Positions 25,139-33,110 of a stretch of 64,000 nucleotides of DNA are shown piece by piece. The position numbers were made by a program, and so were the translations under genes. The stretch comes from Kribbella sindirgiensis (lineage in GTDB: Bacteria > Actinomycetota > Actinomycetes > Propionibacteriales > Kribbellaceae): contig NZ_SJKA01000016.1 of NCBI RefSeq assembly GCF_004331435.1, forward strand, positions 104,879-168,878. The letters are read 5' to 3'. The notes below the pieces were generated by a model, which saw only the letters and a program-made list of their open reading frames with translations, had not been told where the DNA came from and made no database searches. The first letter of the stretch is position 1, and each line of letters begins with the position of its first letter.

Positions 25139-25755
25139 CTCAACACCGCGACCCCGGCCAGGGTCAGGTACACACCTCCGGTGGTGTGCCTGATCCTGCG
25201 CCGGGCTCGCGGTGAGTGGTGGAGCCGCGATGCGACGGTGCCGGCGATGGTCGCGTAGGTTGCGTCGCAGGCGGTGGCCAGGAGGACGAAGCAGGTGCCG
25301 AGGACGAGGATCTGCGTCGGTCCGGACCCCTCCGCCGGACGGACGAACTGTGGGAGGAACGCGAGGAAGAACAGCACCGTCTTCGGGTTCAGGAGGTCGA
25401 CGAGGAGACCATCGCGGATCATCCGGAGGCGGCTCCTCGGTACGGCGCGGTGCTTGGGTGTGCTGTCGCTCGGCGGGCGGAGTTCGCGTACTCCCATCAC
25501 CAGCAGGTAGGCGGCGCCGGCGTACCTGATCAGCCGGAACAGGTCGGGAGACGACGCCAGGACCGCGCCGAGCCCCGCGGCGGCTGCGATGACGTGGACG
25601 AGTGCTCCGAGTTCCAGGCCGACGACCGACGCGAGGCCGGCTGCTCTGCCGTGGCGCAGGGTGCACGCGACGACGTACGCGACCGACGGCCCTGGTACGA
25701 CGAGCACCACCAGAGCTGCCAGGCTGAAGGACAGGACTGTTGTCCCGCTTGGCAT
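25135..25755 (-). CDS. LysE/RhtB family amino-acid exporter
   Basis: A 206-residue membrane exporter. The opening VLVVPGPSVAYVVACTLRHGRAAGL contains the PGP motif of the LysE superfamily, and five to six hydrophobic segments span the length, including LLNPKTVLFFLAFLPQFV. The family exports amino acids or analogues such as lysine, threonine or homoserine lactone. ATG at 25755 follows a GGGGGGA tract closely and gives the usual length; the longer in-frame extension to 25896 is unlikely since it overlaps the divergent regulator. Divergent pairing with that regulator is suggestive but unproven. Confidence 0.88.
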   Translation of the reverse strand: MPSGTTVLSFSLAALVVLVVPGPSVAYVVACTLRHGRAAGLASVVGLELGALVHVIAAAAGLGAVLASSPDLFRLIRYAGAAYLLVMGVRELRPPSDSTPKHRAVPRSRLRMIRDGLLVDLLNPKTVLFFLAFLPQFVRPAEGSGPTQILVLGTCFVLLATACDATYATIAGTVASRLHHSPRARRRIRHTTGGVYLTLAGVAVLS

Positions 25756-25847
25756 GGTCCCCCCGATCCGGGCCTTTGTTCGCTTGCGAAGGGACGGTAC
25801 GGACGGGCGCTGCCAGTTCGCTGTCAGTCCGGGACCCGATGGATCGG

Positions 25848-25853
25848 TAGAGT
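25848..25853 (+). promoter_or_regulatory. TAGAGT -10 box for the SARP/LuxR regulator
   Basis: This -10-like hexamer lies 26 bp before the ATG at 25880, giving a short leader with a GGGGGTGAG ribosome-binding stretch. No clear -35 box. Confidence 0.35.
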
Positions 25854-25879
25854 GGGTGGCCATATCTCTCGGGGGTGAG

Positions 25880-28627
25880 ATGGGACATCTCGACATTCGG
25901 CTGCTCGGCCCGTTCGAGATCCGGCGGGATGGGCTGGTGGTCCAGGTTCCGGGCCGGAAGGTGCGGGCGCTGCTGGCGATGCTCGCGCTGAGTTGCGGGC
26001 GGACGGTGTCGTTCGACGCGCTCGGTCGCGCGCTCTGGAGTGACGATCCGCCGCAGCGGCTGCGGGGCAGTCTGCAGACGTACGTCGGGCGACTGCGCCG
26101 CGTGCTCGGCGACGACGCGGTGACGACCGAGCCGGCGGGGTATCGCCTCGACGTGCCGGTGGAGAGTGTCGACGTACTGCGCTTTCATCGGCTGCTCGAC
26201 GACGGGAAACTCGAGCAGGCGTTGGAGTTGTGGCGCGGCGAACCGTTCGAGGGCTCGCTCTCGCAGTGGTTCGAGGAACACGAGGCTCCCGCCCTGGTGG
26301 AGCGCTATCTCACCGCCTGGGAGCAGCGAACCGACGCCGACATCGCCGACCTCCAGAAGCTCACCACGCGCTACCCGCTCCGGGAGACGTTGTGGCTAAG
26401 GCTTCTGAGCGCACTACGCGACACCGGGCGGCAAGCCGAAGCGCTCGAGTACTACGAGGCGTTCCGCGCCCACCTCGCCGACGAGCTCGGAGTCGATCCC
26501 GCGCCGGAGCTCCAAGCCATTCACCGGAGCCTGCTCGGCACCAAGACAGCGGGCATCCCCCGCGACCTCACCCGGTTCTTCGGGCGCGACGAGGAGCTCG
26601 CGCAGCTGGGGCAGGCACTGCGCGACTCGCGGCTGGTCACGATCGCCGGCTCCCCGGGCACCGGCAAGACCCGGCTGAGCCGTGAGGTGGCCGCGCGGAA
26701 CGGTTCCCGGTACGCCGATGGCGTCGTACTCGTCGAACTCGTGTCCACGCCGCCACACGCACTGCTCACCGAGATCACCGAGGACGCCGACGTCCTGGTC
26801 GTCTTGGACAACTGCGAGCACGTCGTCGACGAGGCGCGCACAGCCGCGATCCAGGTTCTCGCGACCTACCCCTCGGTCCGCATCCTCACCACGAGCCGCG
26901 TCCCGCTCGGCGCCCCCGGCGAGCAGGTCTTCCGGCTAACGCCCCTCGCACCCGCACCGGCGAACCGGCTCTTCGCCGACCGCGCCGCCCTCGTGTCCGG
27001 CGCGGCGCCCGCTGACGAATCGACGGTCGACGCGATCTGCCGGAAACTTGACGGCCTGCCGCTGGCGATCGAGCTCGCGGCCGCCTGGAGCCGGGTCCTG
27101 TCTCCGCGCGAGATTCTCGAACGGCTCGACCCGCTGTTGCAGGACGCCGACGGCACCATGCGCGCCGCGCTCGACTGGAGCTACCACCTGCTACCCGCAC
27201 CACAGCAACTGCTGTTCGAGCGGCTCGCGGTGTTCTCGGGCAGCTTCGATCTCGCCGCCCTGGAGTACGTCGCCGACCTCGGCGACGAACTGCTCCGCGC
27301 TCTCACCGGACTCGTCGACCACTCCCTGGTGATCACGGACCGGCTGCCCGACGGAGGGATCCGCTACCGGCTGCTGGAACCGGTGCGTCAGTACGCGGCG
27401 ACGGCCCTCGGCGAAGCACCGTCGATCCGGGCCCGCCACGCGACACACTTCCTGGCCGTCGCACAGCAAGGCGACTCCGATCTGCACGGGAACGACCGGG
27501 GCCGCATCTTGATCGGCCTGCAACGCGACGAGGGCAACTTCCTCGCTGCGCTGAGCTGGGCGCGATCGCAGCCCGGGGACACCGGGTTGCGGCTGTCCAC
27601 GGCCCTCGCCTACTACTGGGAGGTCCGCGGGTTCGTGAACGACGCGCGCACCTGGTTGGAAGAGTCCCTCGACCGTGGGGAGCCGGCGCTCCGTGCGGTC
27701 GCACTGGCAAGGCTTGGCCGGCTGGCGTGGCGTCAACGCGACTACGAAGCCTCCACACTCGCCTACCAGGAGAGCCTGGACCTGAATCGGCAGCTCGGCG
27801 ATGATCCCGGGACAGCCCGGGCGCTGCGCAATCTCGCACTCGTCGCAGCGGCCACAGGCCAGGCGCCGTACGCCGTCGACCTGTGTGCGCAGAGCATCGC
27901 CAAGTTCCGCCAGTACGGCGACGAACGCGGCCGCGGCTGGACCCTGTCCGTGCTAGGTCTGGCGTACTGCGAGCAAGCGGCGTGGGCCGACGCCGGCCCC
28001 TGTTTCCACGAGGTACGCGAGATCGGCCGATCGACCGGTAGCGCGGCACTGACGTTCGCCGGCCGTCTCGGCGTCGCCTACATCGCGGCGGAGGGCGGTG
28101 AGGTGCGGGTCCACCGCGAAGAGCTGTCCGCGATTGTCGCCGACCTGCGCACGGCATCCGGTCTGATCGAGGATCCGGAGTGGTTGTGGGCCAGCATGAG
28201 CCTGGCGGCCAGCGAGGGGCGGGTGCGTGCCTCGCTGCGCCTCGCCGGGGCCGCGACCGCGCTGAGCCGTCGCGGCGGCCGCATGTCGGACGCGACCACA
28301 GTGCACTGTGATGCCATCGTCGAACGGCTTCGGCGGCAGGTCGGCGGCAGAACGGCCGATCGGCTGATGGCGGCCGGCCGGCGACTCACCCAGGACGAGT
28401 TGATGGCCGAGGCGCTGGCGCCACCCACGCCGACCGACAGGCCGCTCAGCAGCCGGGAGCTCGAGGTCGCCGACCTCGCCGGACAGGGCCTCAGCAACGA
28501 GCAGATCGCGTCCGCGCTGGTAATCTCCCGTCGTACGGTCGAGTCGCACCTCGAGCACATCCGGCAGAAGCTCGACCTGTCCGGCCGGTACGAGATCATC
28601 GCCTGGGCGCTGTCACGATCCGGGTGA
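25880..28627 (+). CDS. SARP/BTAD transcriptional regulator with NTPase, TPR and LuxR domains
   Basis: 915 residues. An OmpR-like winged helix (about 1-95) and BTAD domain (about 95-245, LRLLSALRDTGRQAEALEYY) form a SARP activator module. An NTPase has P-loop SPGTGKTR near 257 and Walker B LVVLDNCEHVVD, followed by TPR-like helices (about 600-780). A C-terminal LuxR-type helix-turn-helix (about 854-907, LSSRELEVADLAGQGLSNEQ) closes the protein. Having a DNA-binding domain at each end is unusual. The ATG at 25880 has GGGGGTGAG upstream; the frame stays open farther left. The target may be the methyltransferase just downstream or the divergent exporter. No biosynthetic cluster is next to it. Confidence 0.88.
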   Translation: MGHLDIRLLGPFEIRRDGLVVQVPGRKVRALLAMLALSCGRTVSFDALGRALWSDDPPQRLRGSLQTYVGRLRRVLGDDAVTTEPAGYRLDVPVESVDVLRFHRLLDDGKLEQALELWRGEPFEGSLSQWFEEHEAPALVERYLTAWEQRTDADIADLQKLTTRYPLRETLWLRLLSALRDTGRQAEALEYYEAFRAHLADELGVDPAPELQAIHRSLLGTKTAGIPRDLTRFFGRDEELAQLGQALRDSRLVTIAGSPGTGKTRLSREVAARNGSRYADGVVLVELVSTPPHALLTEITEDADVLVVLDNCEHVVDEARTAAIQVLATYPSVRILTTSRVPLGAPGEQVFRLTPLAPAPANRLFADRAALVSGAAPADESTVDAICRKLDGLPLAIELAAAWSRVLSPREILERLDPLLQDADGTMRAALDWSYHLLPAPQQLLFERLAVFSGSFDLAALEYVADLGDELLRALTGLVDHSLVITDRLPDGGIRYRLLEPVRQYAATALGEAPSIRARHATHFLAVAQQGDSDLHGNDRGRILIGLQRDEGNFLAALSWARSQPGDTGLRLSTALAYYWEVRGFVNDARTWLEESLDRGEPALRAVALARLGRLAWRQRDYEASTLAYQESLDLNRQLGDDPGTARALRNLALVAAATGQAPYAVDLCAQSIAKFRQYGDERGRGWTLSVLGLAYCEQAAWADAGPCFHEVREIGRSTGSAALTFAGRLGVAYIAAEGGEVRVHREELSAIVADLRTASGLIEDPEWLWASMSLAASEGRVRASLRLAGAATALSRRGGRMSDATTVHCDAIVERLRRQVGGRTADRLMAAGRRLTQDELMAEALAPPTPTDRPLSSRELEVADLAGQGLSNEQIASALVISRRTVESHLEHIRQKLDLSGRYEIIAWALSRSG

Positions 28628-28669
28628 TCACGGATGTGCCGGTCGACGGTGTCCGCGCAGGCTGGAGCG

Positions 28670-29449
28670 ATGAACGACTACATCTTCGACACCGGCAGCG
28701 AGCTCGGGCACCATCACCTCGACCATCTCGGCAGGCTCCTGGACACCCCGACCACCTGGCGCCTGGAGCGGCTCGGCCTGACACCGGACCAGCGCTGCCT
28801 CGAGCTCGGCGCGGGCAGCGGTTCGATCGCGAACTGGCTGGCCGCACGCACCCGCGAAGTGGTTGCCGTCGACATCGACACGACCCAGCTGTACGACGTC
28901 GCGCCCGGCGTCCACGTGATCAAGCACGACCTGCGCGACGGTCTCCCGGTGGACGGACCGTTCGACCTGATCCACGCCCGGCTGCTGCTCCTCCACCTGC
29001 CCGAACGCGAGCAGATCCTGCAACGGCTGGTCACCGCGCTGGCGCCCGGCGGCCACCTGATCCTCGGCGACATCACCGACCGGCCGCTCGAACTCCTCGC
29101 CGTACCCGAGCCGGCTGACCGGGACCTGTGGGAGAAGATTCAGCACCTGTCCCATCACGTCGTCAGCCCGGCGCGCGGGGTCAGCTGGACCTGGGCCCGC
29201 GAGACGGCAGAGCGGATGACCGCGGCCGGGCTGGTGGATGTCGACGTGATGGACTACTCGCAGACGGCCGCCGGTGGCACCGACGGGTGCTTGCTGCACC
29301 GCAACCTCAACCAGCAGGCCGAACCTCTCCTGCTCGCGGCCGGCGCCACGGCTGACGAGCTCGCCCGCTACCGCGAACTGATGCTCGATCCGCGCTTCCG
29401 GGCGTGGTTCTACCAGCTGCTGTACACCAGCGCCCGGAAGCCCGGTTAG
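28670..29449 (+). CDS. Class I SAM-dependent methyltransferase
   Basis: 259 residues with a Rossmann methyltransferase core. SAM-binding motif I is LELGAGSGSIANWL near residue 44, followed by VVAVDIDTTQLYD, FDLIHARLLLLHLP and LAPGGHLILGD. It lies 42 bp after the SARP/LuxR regulator on the same strand, so cotranscription is likely. The ATG at 28670 is preceded closely by GGAG. The substrate is unknown; a small molecule fits the fold. The stop overlaps the convergent transporter gene by 4 bp. Confidence 0.87.
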   Translation: MNDYIFDTGSELGHHHLDHLGRLLDTPTTWRLERLGLTPDQRCLELGAGSGSIANWLAARTREVVAVDIDTTQLYDVAPGVHVIKHDLRDGLPVDGPFDLIHARLLLLHLPEREQILQRLVTALAPGGHLILGDITDRPLELLAVPEPADRDLWEKIQHLSHHVVSPARGVSWTWARETAERMTAAGLVDVDVMDYSQTAAGGTDGCLLHRNLNQQAEPLLLAAGATADELARYRELMLDPRFRAWFYQLLYTSARKPG

Positions 29450-30333
29450 AGGATCGGCGCCTCCGGTGCCGGGGCCGCCTGGGCGTCGGTCTCTTCGAGG
29501 TCGTCCAGTTCGTCGACGGCGATCCGGCTGGTCCAGCGCTGGTCGGGGTCGGGTTGCGGGATCGAGTCGAGGAGGAGCTTGGTGTACGGGTGCGAGGGCT
29601 CGTGCATCACCGTGGAGACCGGGCCGCGCTCGACGATCTGGCCCTTGGTGATGACCATGACCTCACCGCCGAGGTAGTAGACCGTGGACAGGTCGTGGGT
29701 GATGAACAGCGTCGTCATCCCGTGCTCGGTCTGGAAGTCGAGCAGGATGTCCAGGAAGTGCTTGCGCACCTGGGCGTCCAGCATCGACACCGGCTCGTCG
29801 GCGATGATGAACGACGGACGCAGCATGTGGACGCGGGCCAGCATGATGCGTTGCCGCTGACCGCCGGAGAGCTGGTGCGGGTACCGCCCGAGCACGTTCT
29901 CCGGTTCCAGCCGGACCGCGCGCAGCGACTCCTCGATCAGTGTGAGCCCGGCCTCACGGGTCGAGGCGAGCTTGAACTTCTTCACCGCCTTCCAGAGCAC
30001 GCGATCGACCCGGTAGAACGGGTTGAAGATCGCGTACGGGTCCTGGAACACGGGCTGGACGTCGCGCCGGTACTCGTCGTACTCGGCCCGGTTCAGCTTG
30101 AAGATGTCCTTCCCGCCGTACAGCACGGATCCGGCCGTCGGCTTCTGCAGGCCGAGGACGTTGCGGGCGATCGTGCTCTTCCCGCTCCCGCTCTGGCCGA
30201 CCAGGCTGACGATCTGCGGCGGCGACGCGGCCAGGCTGAAGCTCACGTCGTCCACCGCGGTGATGTAGCCGTCGGCGACCCCACGGGCGTGGAATCGTTG
30301 CTGTACGCCACGAAGTTCGAGTTCAGACTTCAT
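29446..30333 (-). CDS. Opp/Dpp-type ABC transporter ATPase (second subunit)
   Basis: A 295-residue nucleotide-binding subunit. Walker A GQSGSGKST is near residue 47, signature LSGGQRQRI near 155, Walker B FIIADEP near 177, and the switch His in FITHDLS. The C-terminal HPYTKLLLDSIP is typical of DppF/OppF proteins. It heterodimerises with the preceding ATPase. The ATG overlaps that gene's stop (ATGA), so translation is coupled. It is the last gene of a five-gene operon whose promoter carries LacI-type operators, so the cargo may be an oligosaccharide. Confidence 0.93.
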   Translation of the reverse strand: MKSELELRGVQQRFHARGVADGYITAVDDVSFSLAASPPQIVSLVGQSGSGKSTIARNVLGLQKPTAGSVLYGGKDIFKLNRAEYDEYRRDVQPVFQDPYAIFNPFYRVDRVLWKAVKKFKLASTREAGLTLIEESLRAVRLEPENVLGRYPHQLSGGQRQRIMLARVHMLRPSFIIADEPVSMLDAQVRKHFLDILLDFQTEHGMTTLFITHDLSTVYYLGGEVMVITKGQIVERGPVSTVMHEPSHPYTKLLLDSIPQPDPDQRWTSRIAVDELDDLEETDAQAAPAPEAPIL

Positions 30334-31142
30334 GAGGCCCTCCGTCCGACCTTCGGGATCGACTCGATCAGCTGCCGGGTGTAGGCATCCTGCGGGTCCT
30401 TGAAGACCTGCCGTACGTCGCCGACCTCGACCAGCTGTCCCTCGTACATGACCGCGACCCGGTCCGCGAGCTGCGCGTGCACGCCCATGTCGTGCGAGAT
30501 CACCATCAGCGTCACCCCGAAGTCGGTCCGCAGATCCGCGAGCGACTGCAGGATCACCCGCTGGATCGTCACGTCCAGCGCGGTGGTCGGTTCGTCCGCG
30601 ATCACCAGGTCGGGTTCGAGCGCGACCGCGATGGCCATCAGCACCCGCTGCTTCATCCCGCCGGACAGCTCGTGCGGGTACATCCGGGCCACCCGCGGCT
30701 CGAGACCGACCTGTCCGAGCAGCCGCGGGATCAGCTCGTGCAAGGAGTTCTTGCGATCCGGCGCGTGCTCCAGGATCACGTCCTTGAACTGGTCCTGCAC
30801 GCGCATCACCGGGTTGAGCGAGCTCATCGAGCCCTGCGGGAGGTACGAGAGCGCGCTCCACCGCAGTACCCGCAGCTCCTCGCCGTGCACCTTCAGCAGG
30901 TCCACCGGCGAACGGCCGGCCGGGTTGAACAGCACCGAGCCGCCGGTCACCTTGCCCGGCGCCTTCAGGAGCCGGAGCAGTGCGACCGCGAGCGTGCTCT
31001 TCCCGCTGCCCGACTCCCCCGCGATCCCGAGGATCTCACCGCGGCGTACGTCGAGATCGATCCCGCGGACCGCTTTCACATCGCCGCGGTTGGTGGAGTA
31101 CGCGACCTCGAGGCCCTTGATCTCCAGCACTGAGTCACTCAC
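30330..31142 (-). CDS. Opp/Dpp-type ABC transporter ATPase (first subunit)
   Basis: A 270-residue nucleotide-binding subunit with Walker A GESGSGKST near residue 42, signature LSGGMKQRV near 159, Walker B LVIADEPTTALD and HDMGVHAQLADRVAVMYEG. The pattern is that of DppD/OppD. The usual C-terminal oligopeptide extension is short, ending at about residue 270, whereas family members are often near 320. It overlaps the permease gene before it by 8 bp and the ATPase gene after it by 4 bp. Confidence 0.93.
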   Translation of the reverse strand: MSDSVLEIKGLEVAYSTNRGDVKAVRGIDLDVRRGEILGIAGESGSGKSTLAVALLRLLKAPGKVTGGSVLFNPAGRSPVDLLKVHGEELRVLRWSALSYLPQGSMSSLNPVMRVQDQFKDVILEHAPDRKNSLHELIPRLLGQVGLEPRVARMYPHELSGGMKQRVLMAIAVALEPDLVIADEPTTALDVTIQRVILQSLADLRTDFGVTLMVISHDMGVHAQLADRVAVMYEGQLVEVGDVRQVFKDPQDAYTRQLIESIPKVGRRAS

Positions 31143-32016
31143 CGGCCACTCCTCTCAACCGCGGGTTGTAGACCTCTTCCAGTCCGATGTTCACCATGTT
31201 GAGCGCCGCGAACAGCAGCGTCAGCAGCACGATCGGGACGACGAACATCGGCCAGGCCCCGAGCGTCAGCGCGCCGGTGGTGATCGCGTTGAAGATGATC
31301 TGGCCGAGGTCGACGACACCGCCCGGTCCGAGGCCGATCACTTCCAGGCCGACCAGTCCGAAGATCGCGCCGAGCGCCGAGGACGCGAACCCGACGCCGA
31401 TGAACGGCAGCAGGTTCGGCAGCAGTTCGGTGACGATGATCTCCAGGTCGCGGGCCTTGCTCACCCGCGCCAGGTCGACGTACGGCCGGGTCCGCAGGCT
31501 CAGGACCTGCGAACGGATGGTCTTGGCCGCGAACGGCCAGGCGAAGATCGAGATCATCACCCCGACCTGGAACAGCGTCACGTTCTTCGCGTACGCCGAG
31601 AGCGCGATCAGCAACGGGAACGTCGGGATCACCAGCAGGATCCCGGTGAACGTCGACAGGATGCCGTCGATCCAGCCGCCCTTGTAACCGGCCACGAACG
31701 CCACGATCACCCCCACGACGGTGGAGATGATGCCCGCGATCGCCCCGATCTGGAGCGAGACCGAGAGCGCCTTCACCACCATCGCGAACACGTCCCGGCC
31801 GAACTGGTCGGTGCCCAGCAGATGCCCGGGTCCGGGCACCAGCCATTTCTCGTACGCCGCCACCTCGATCGGGTCCTTGCCACCCCCGATCGCGTTCACG
31901 ATCAACGGGCTGAACAACGCCAGCAGCACCATCACCCCGAGGATGAGGAGACCGATCGCGAGGCGCCGGCTGTTCCGGATCGTCCGCAGTACCGCGGTCA
32001 GGATTCTCATCGTCAT
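31135..32016 (-). CDS. Opp/Dpp-type ABC transporter permease (DppC-like)
   Basis: A 293-residue membrane subunit. It opens with a hydrophobic segment and the OppC N-terminal pattern (LALFSPLIVN), then HLLGTDQFGRDVFAMVV, the hallmark of DppC/OppC proteins, and a BPD-transporter domain with the coupling loop near ARVSKARDLEIIVTELLPN. ATG at 32016 shares one base with the previous stop (TGATG); GTG at 32019 is an alternative. It pairs with the upstream DppB-like permease. Confidence 0.92.
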   Translation of the reverse strand: MTMRILTAVLRTIRNSRRLAIGLLILGVMVLLALFSPLIVNAIGGGKDPIEVAAYEKWLVPGPGHLLGTDQFGRDVFAMVVKALSVSLQIGAIAGIISTVVGVIVAFVAGYKGGWIDGILSTFTGILLVIPTFPLLIALSAYAKNVTLFQVGVMISIFAWPFAAKTIRSQVLSLRTRPYVDLARVSKARDLEIIVTELLPNLLPFIGVGFASSALGAIFGLVGLEVIGLGPGGVVDLGQIIFNAITTGALTLGAWPMFVVPIVLLTLLFAALNMVNIGLEEVYNPRLRGVAGE

Positions 32017-33110
32017 CACTTCCAGTACTTGACCCGCGGGTCGAGCAGCGGGAGCAGGAGGTCGAGGAGGAGTACGGCGGTGAGCACCGAGAAGATCGCG
32101 ATATCGGTGACCCCGAGGATCGTGTTGAAGTCGAGCTGCTGGATCGCGGTGACCAGCGTGGTCCCGAGACCCGGGTAGTTGAACAGCTGCTCGACCAGCA
32201 CGTTGCCGTTGAAGATGAAGCCGAGCGAGATGCCGAACGCGGTGATCTGCGGCAGGTAGCAGTTCCGCAGCGCGTACCGGGTCAGGATCCGCCAGCCCTT
32301 CAGGCCCTTCGCCTCGGCGTACACCAGGTAGTCCTCGCCGAGCACCGGGACCATCAGCATCCGGGTGGACAGGATCCAGCTGAGCGTCCCGATCACCACG
32401 ATCGACAACCCCGGCAGCAACCCGTACTTGAGCACGCTGCCGATGAACTCGGGCGTGATCCCGGGACTGATGTTGGAGTCGTACGCCGATCTCGCCGGCA
32501 GCACACCCATCGAGTACGCGAAGATGTACACCAGGATCAGCGCGACGAAGAAGTACGGAACGTGGGAGAGCGCGATCGACAGGTTGGTCGCGATCGCGGA
32601 ACCGAGTTTCCCGCGCCGCCAGCCCGCGATCGCGCCGAGGAGCACGCCGAGGATCCAGGACAGTACCGCGGAGATCCCGAGCAGGCCGATGGTCCAGGGC
32701 AAGGCTCTGAGGATCACGTCCTGGGCCGGCGTCGGGTAGTTGATGAGGCTCGGGCCGAGGTCGCCGTGCAGAACGAGTTTCTCCATGTACTTCACGTACT
32801 GGGAGAACATGTTCCCGGTGAGACCGAACTCCTGCTGGTAGCGGGCGATGAGCTCGGTGCTCGCCTGCTGGTTGTACATGTAGTTCTGCTGCAGCGTCTG
32901 GATCAGCGTCTGGACCGGGTCGCCCGGAATCAGGCGGAAGAAGAAGAACGCGATGGTGAGCGCTCCCCAGAGCTCCACGAAGTAGATCCCGACCCTTCGG
33001 ATCGCGTACGCCGCCAGCGGATGCCGCGACAGCCAGGCCCGCACCCCCCGAGAAGGTGCGGAGTCCTGGCTCTTGTCGACTGCTACCACCGGCGGGGCAT
33101 CCGCCGTCAC
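32016..33110 (-). CDS. Opp/Dpp-type ABC transporter permease (DppB-like)
   Basis: A 364-residue membrane subunit. After a polar N-terminus, the first hydrophobic segment (FFFFRLIPGDP) and the periplasmic segment with HGDLGPSLINYPTPAQD follow the DppB/OppB pattern. The coupling loop is DYLVYAEAKGLKGWRI and the C-terminus ends LLLPLLDPRVKYWK. GTG at 33110 overlaps the binding-protein stop by 4 bp, so it is coupled to it. In DppB-type permeases of sugar importers the periplasmic loop is somewhat longer, as here. Confidence 0.92.
   Translation of the reverse strand: MTADAPPVVAVDKSQDSAPSRGVRAWLSRHPLAAYAIRRVGIYFVELWGALTIAFFFFRLIPGDPVQTLIQTLQQNYMYNQQASTELIARYQQEFGLTGNMFSQYVKYMEKLVLHGDLGPSLINYPTPAQDVILRALPWTIGLLGISAVLSWILGVLLGAIAGWRRGKLGSAIATNLSIALSHVPYFFVALILVYIFAYSMGVLPARSAYDSNISPGITPEFIGSVLKYGLLPGLSIVVIGTLSWILSTRMLMVPVLGEDYLVYAEAKGLKGWRILTRYALRNCYLPQITAFGISLGFIFNGNVLVEQLFNYPGLGTTLVTAIQQLDFNTILGVTDIAIFSVLTAVLLLDLLLPLLDPRVKYWK

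Noticed and set aside
25880..29449. Start of a secondary-metabolite cluster next to the SARP regulator
   Set aside because: Only one methyltransferase follows; no synthase, carrier or tailoring set is present before the unrelated ABC operon.
30334..30861. N-terminal extension of the second Opp-type ATPase
   Set aside because: It reads the first ATPase gene in the wrong frame. The ATGA overlap at 30330-30333 gives the true start.
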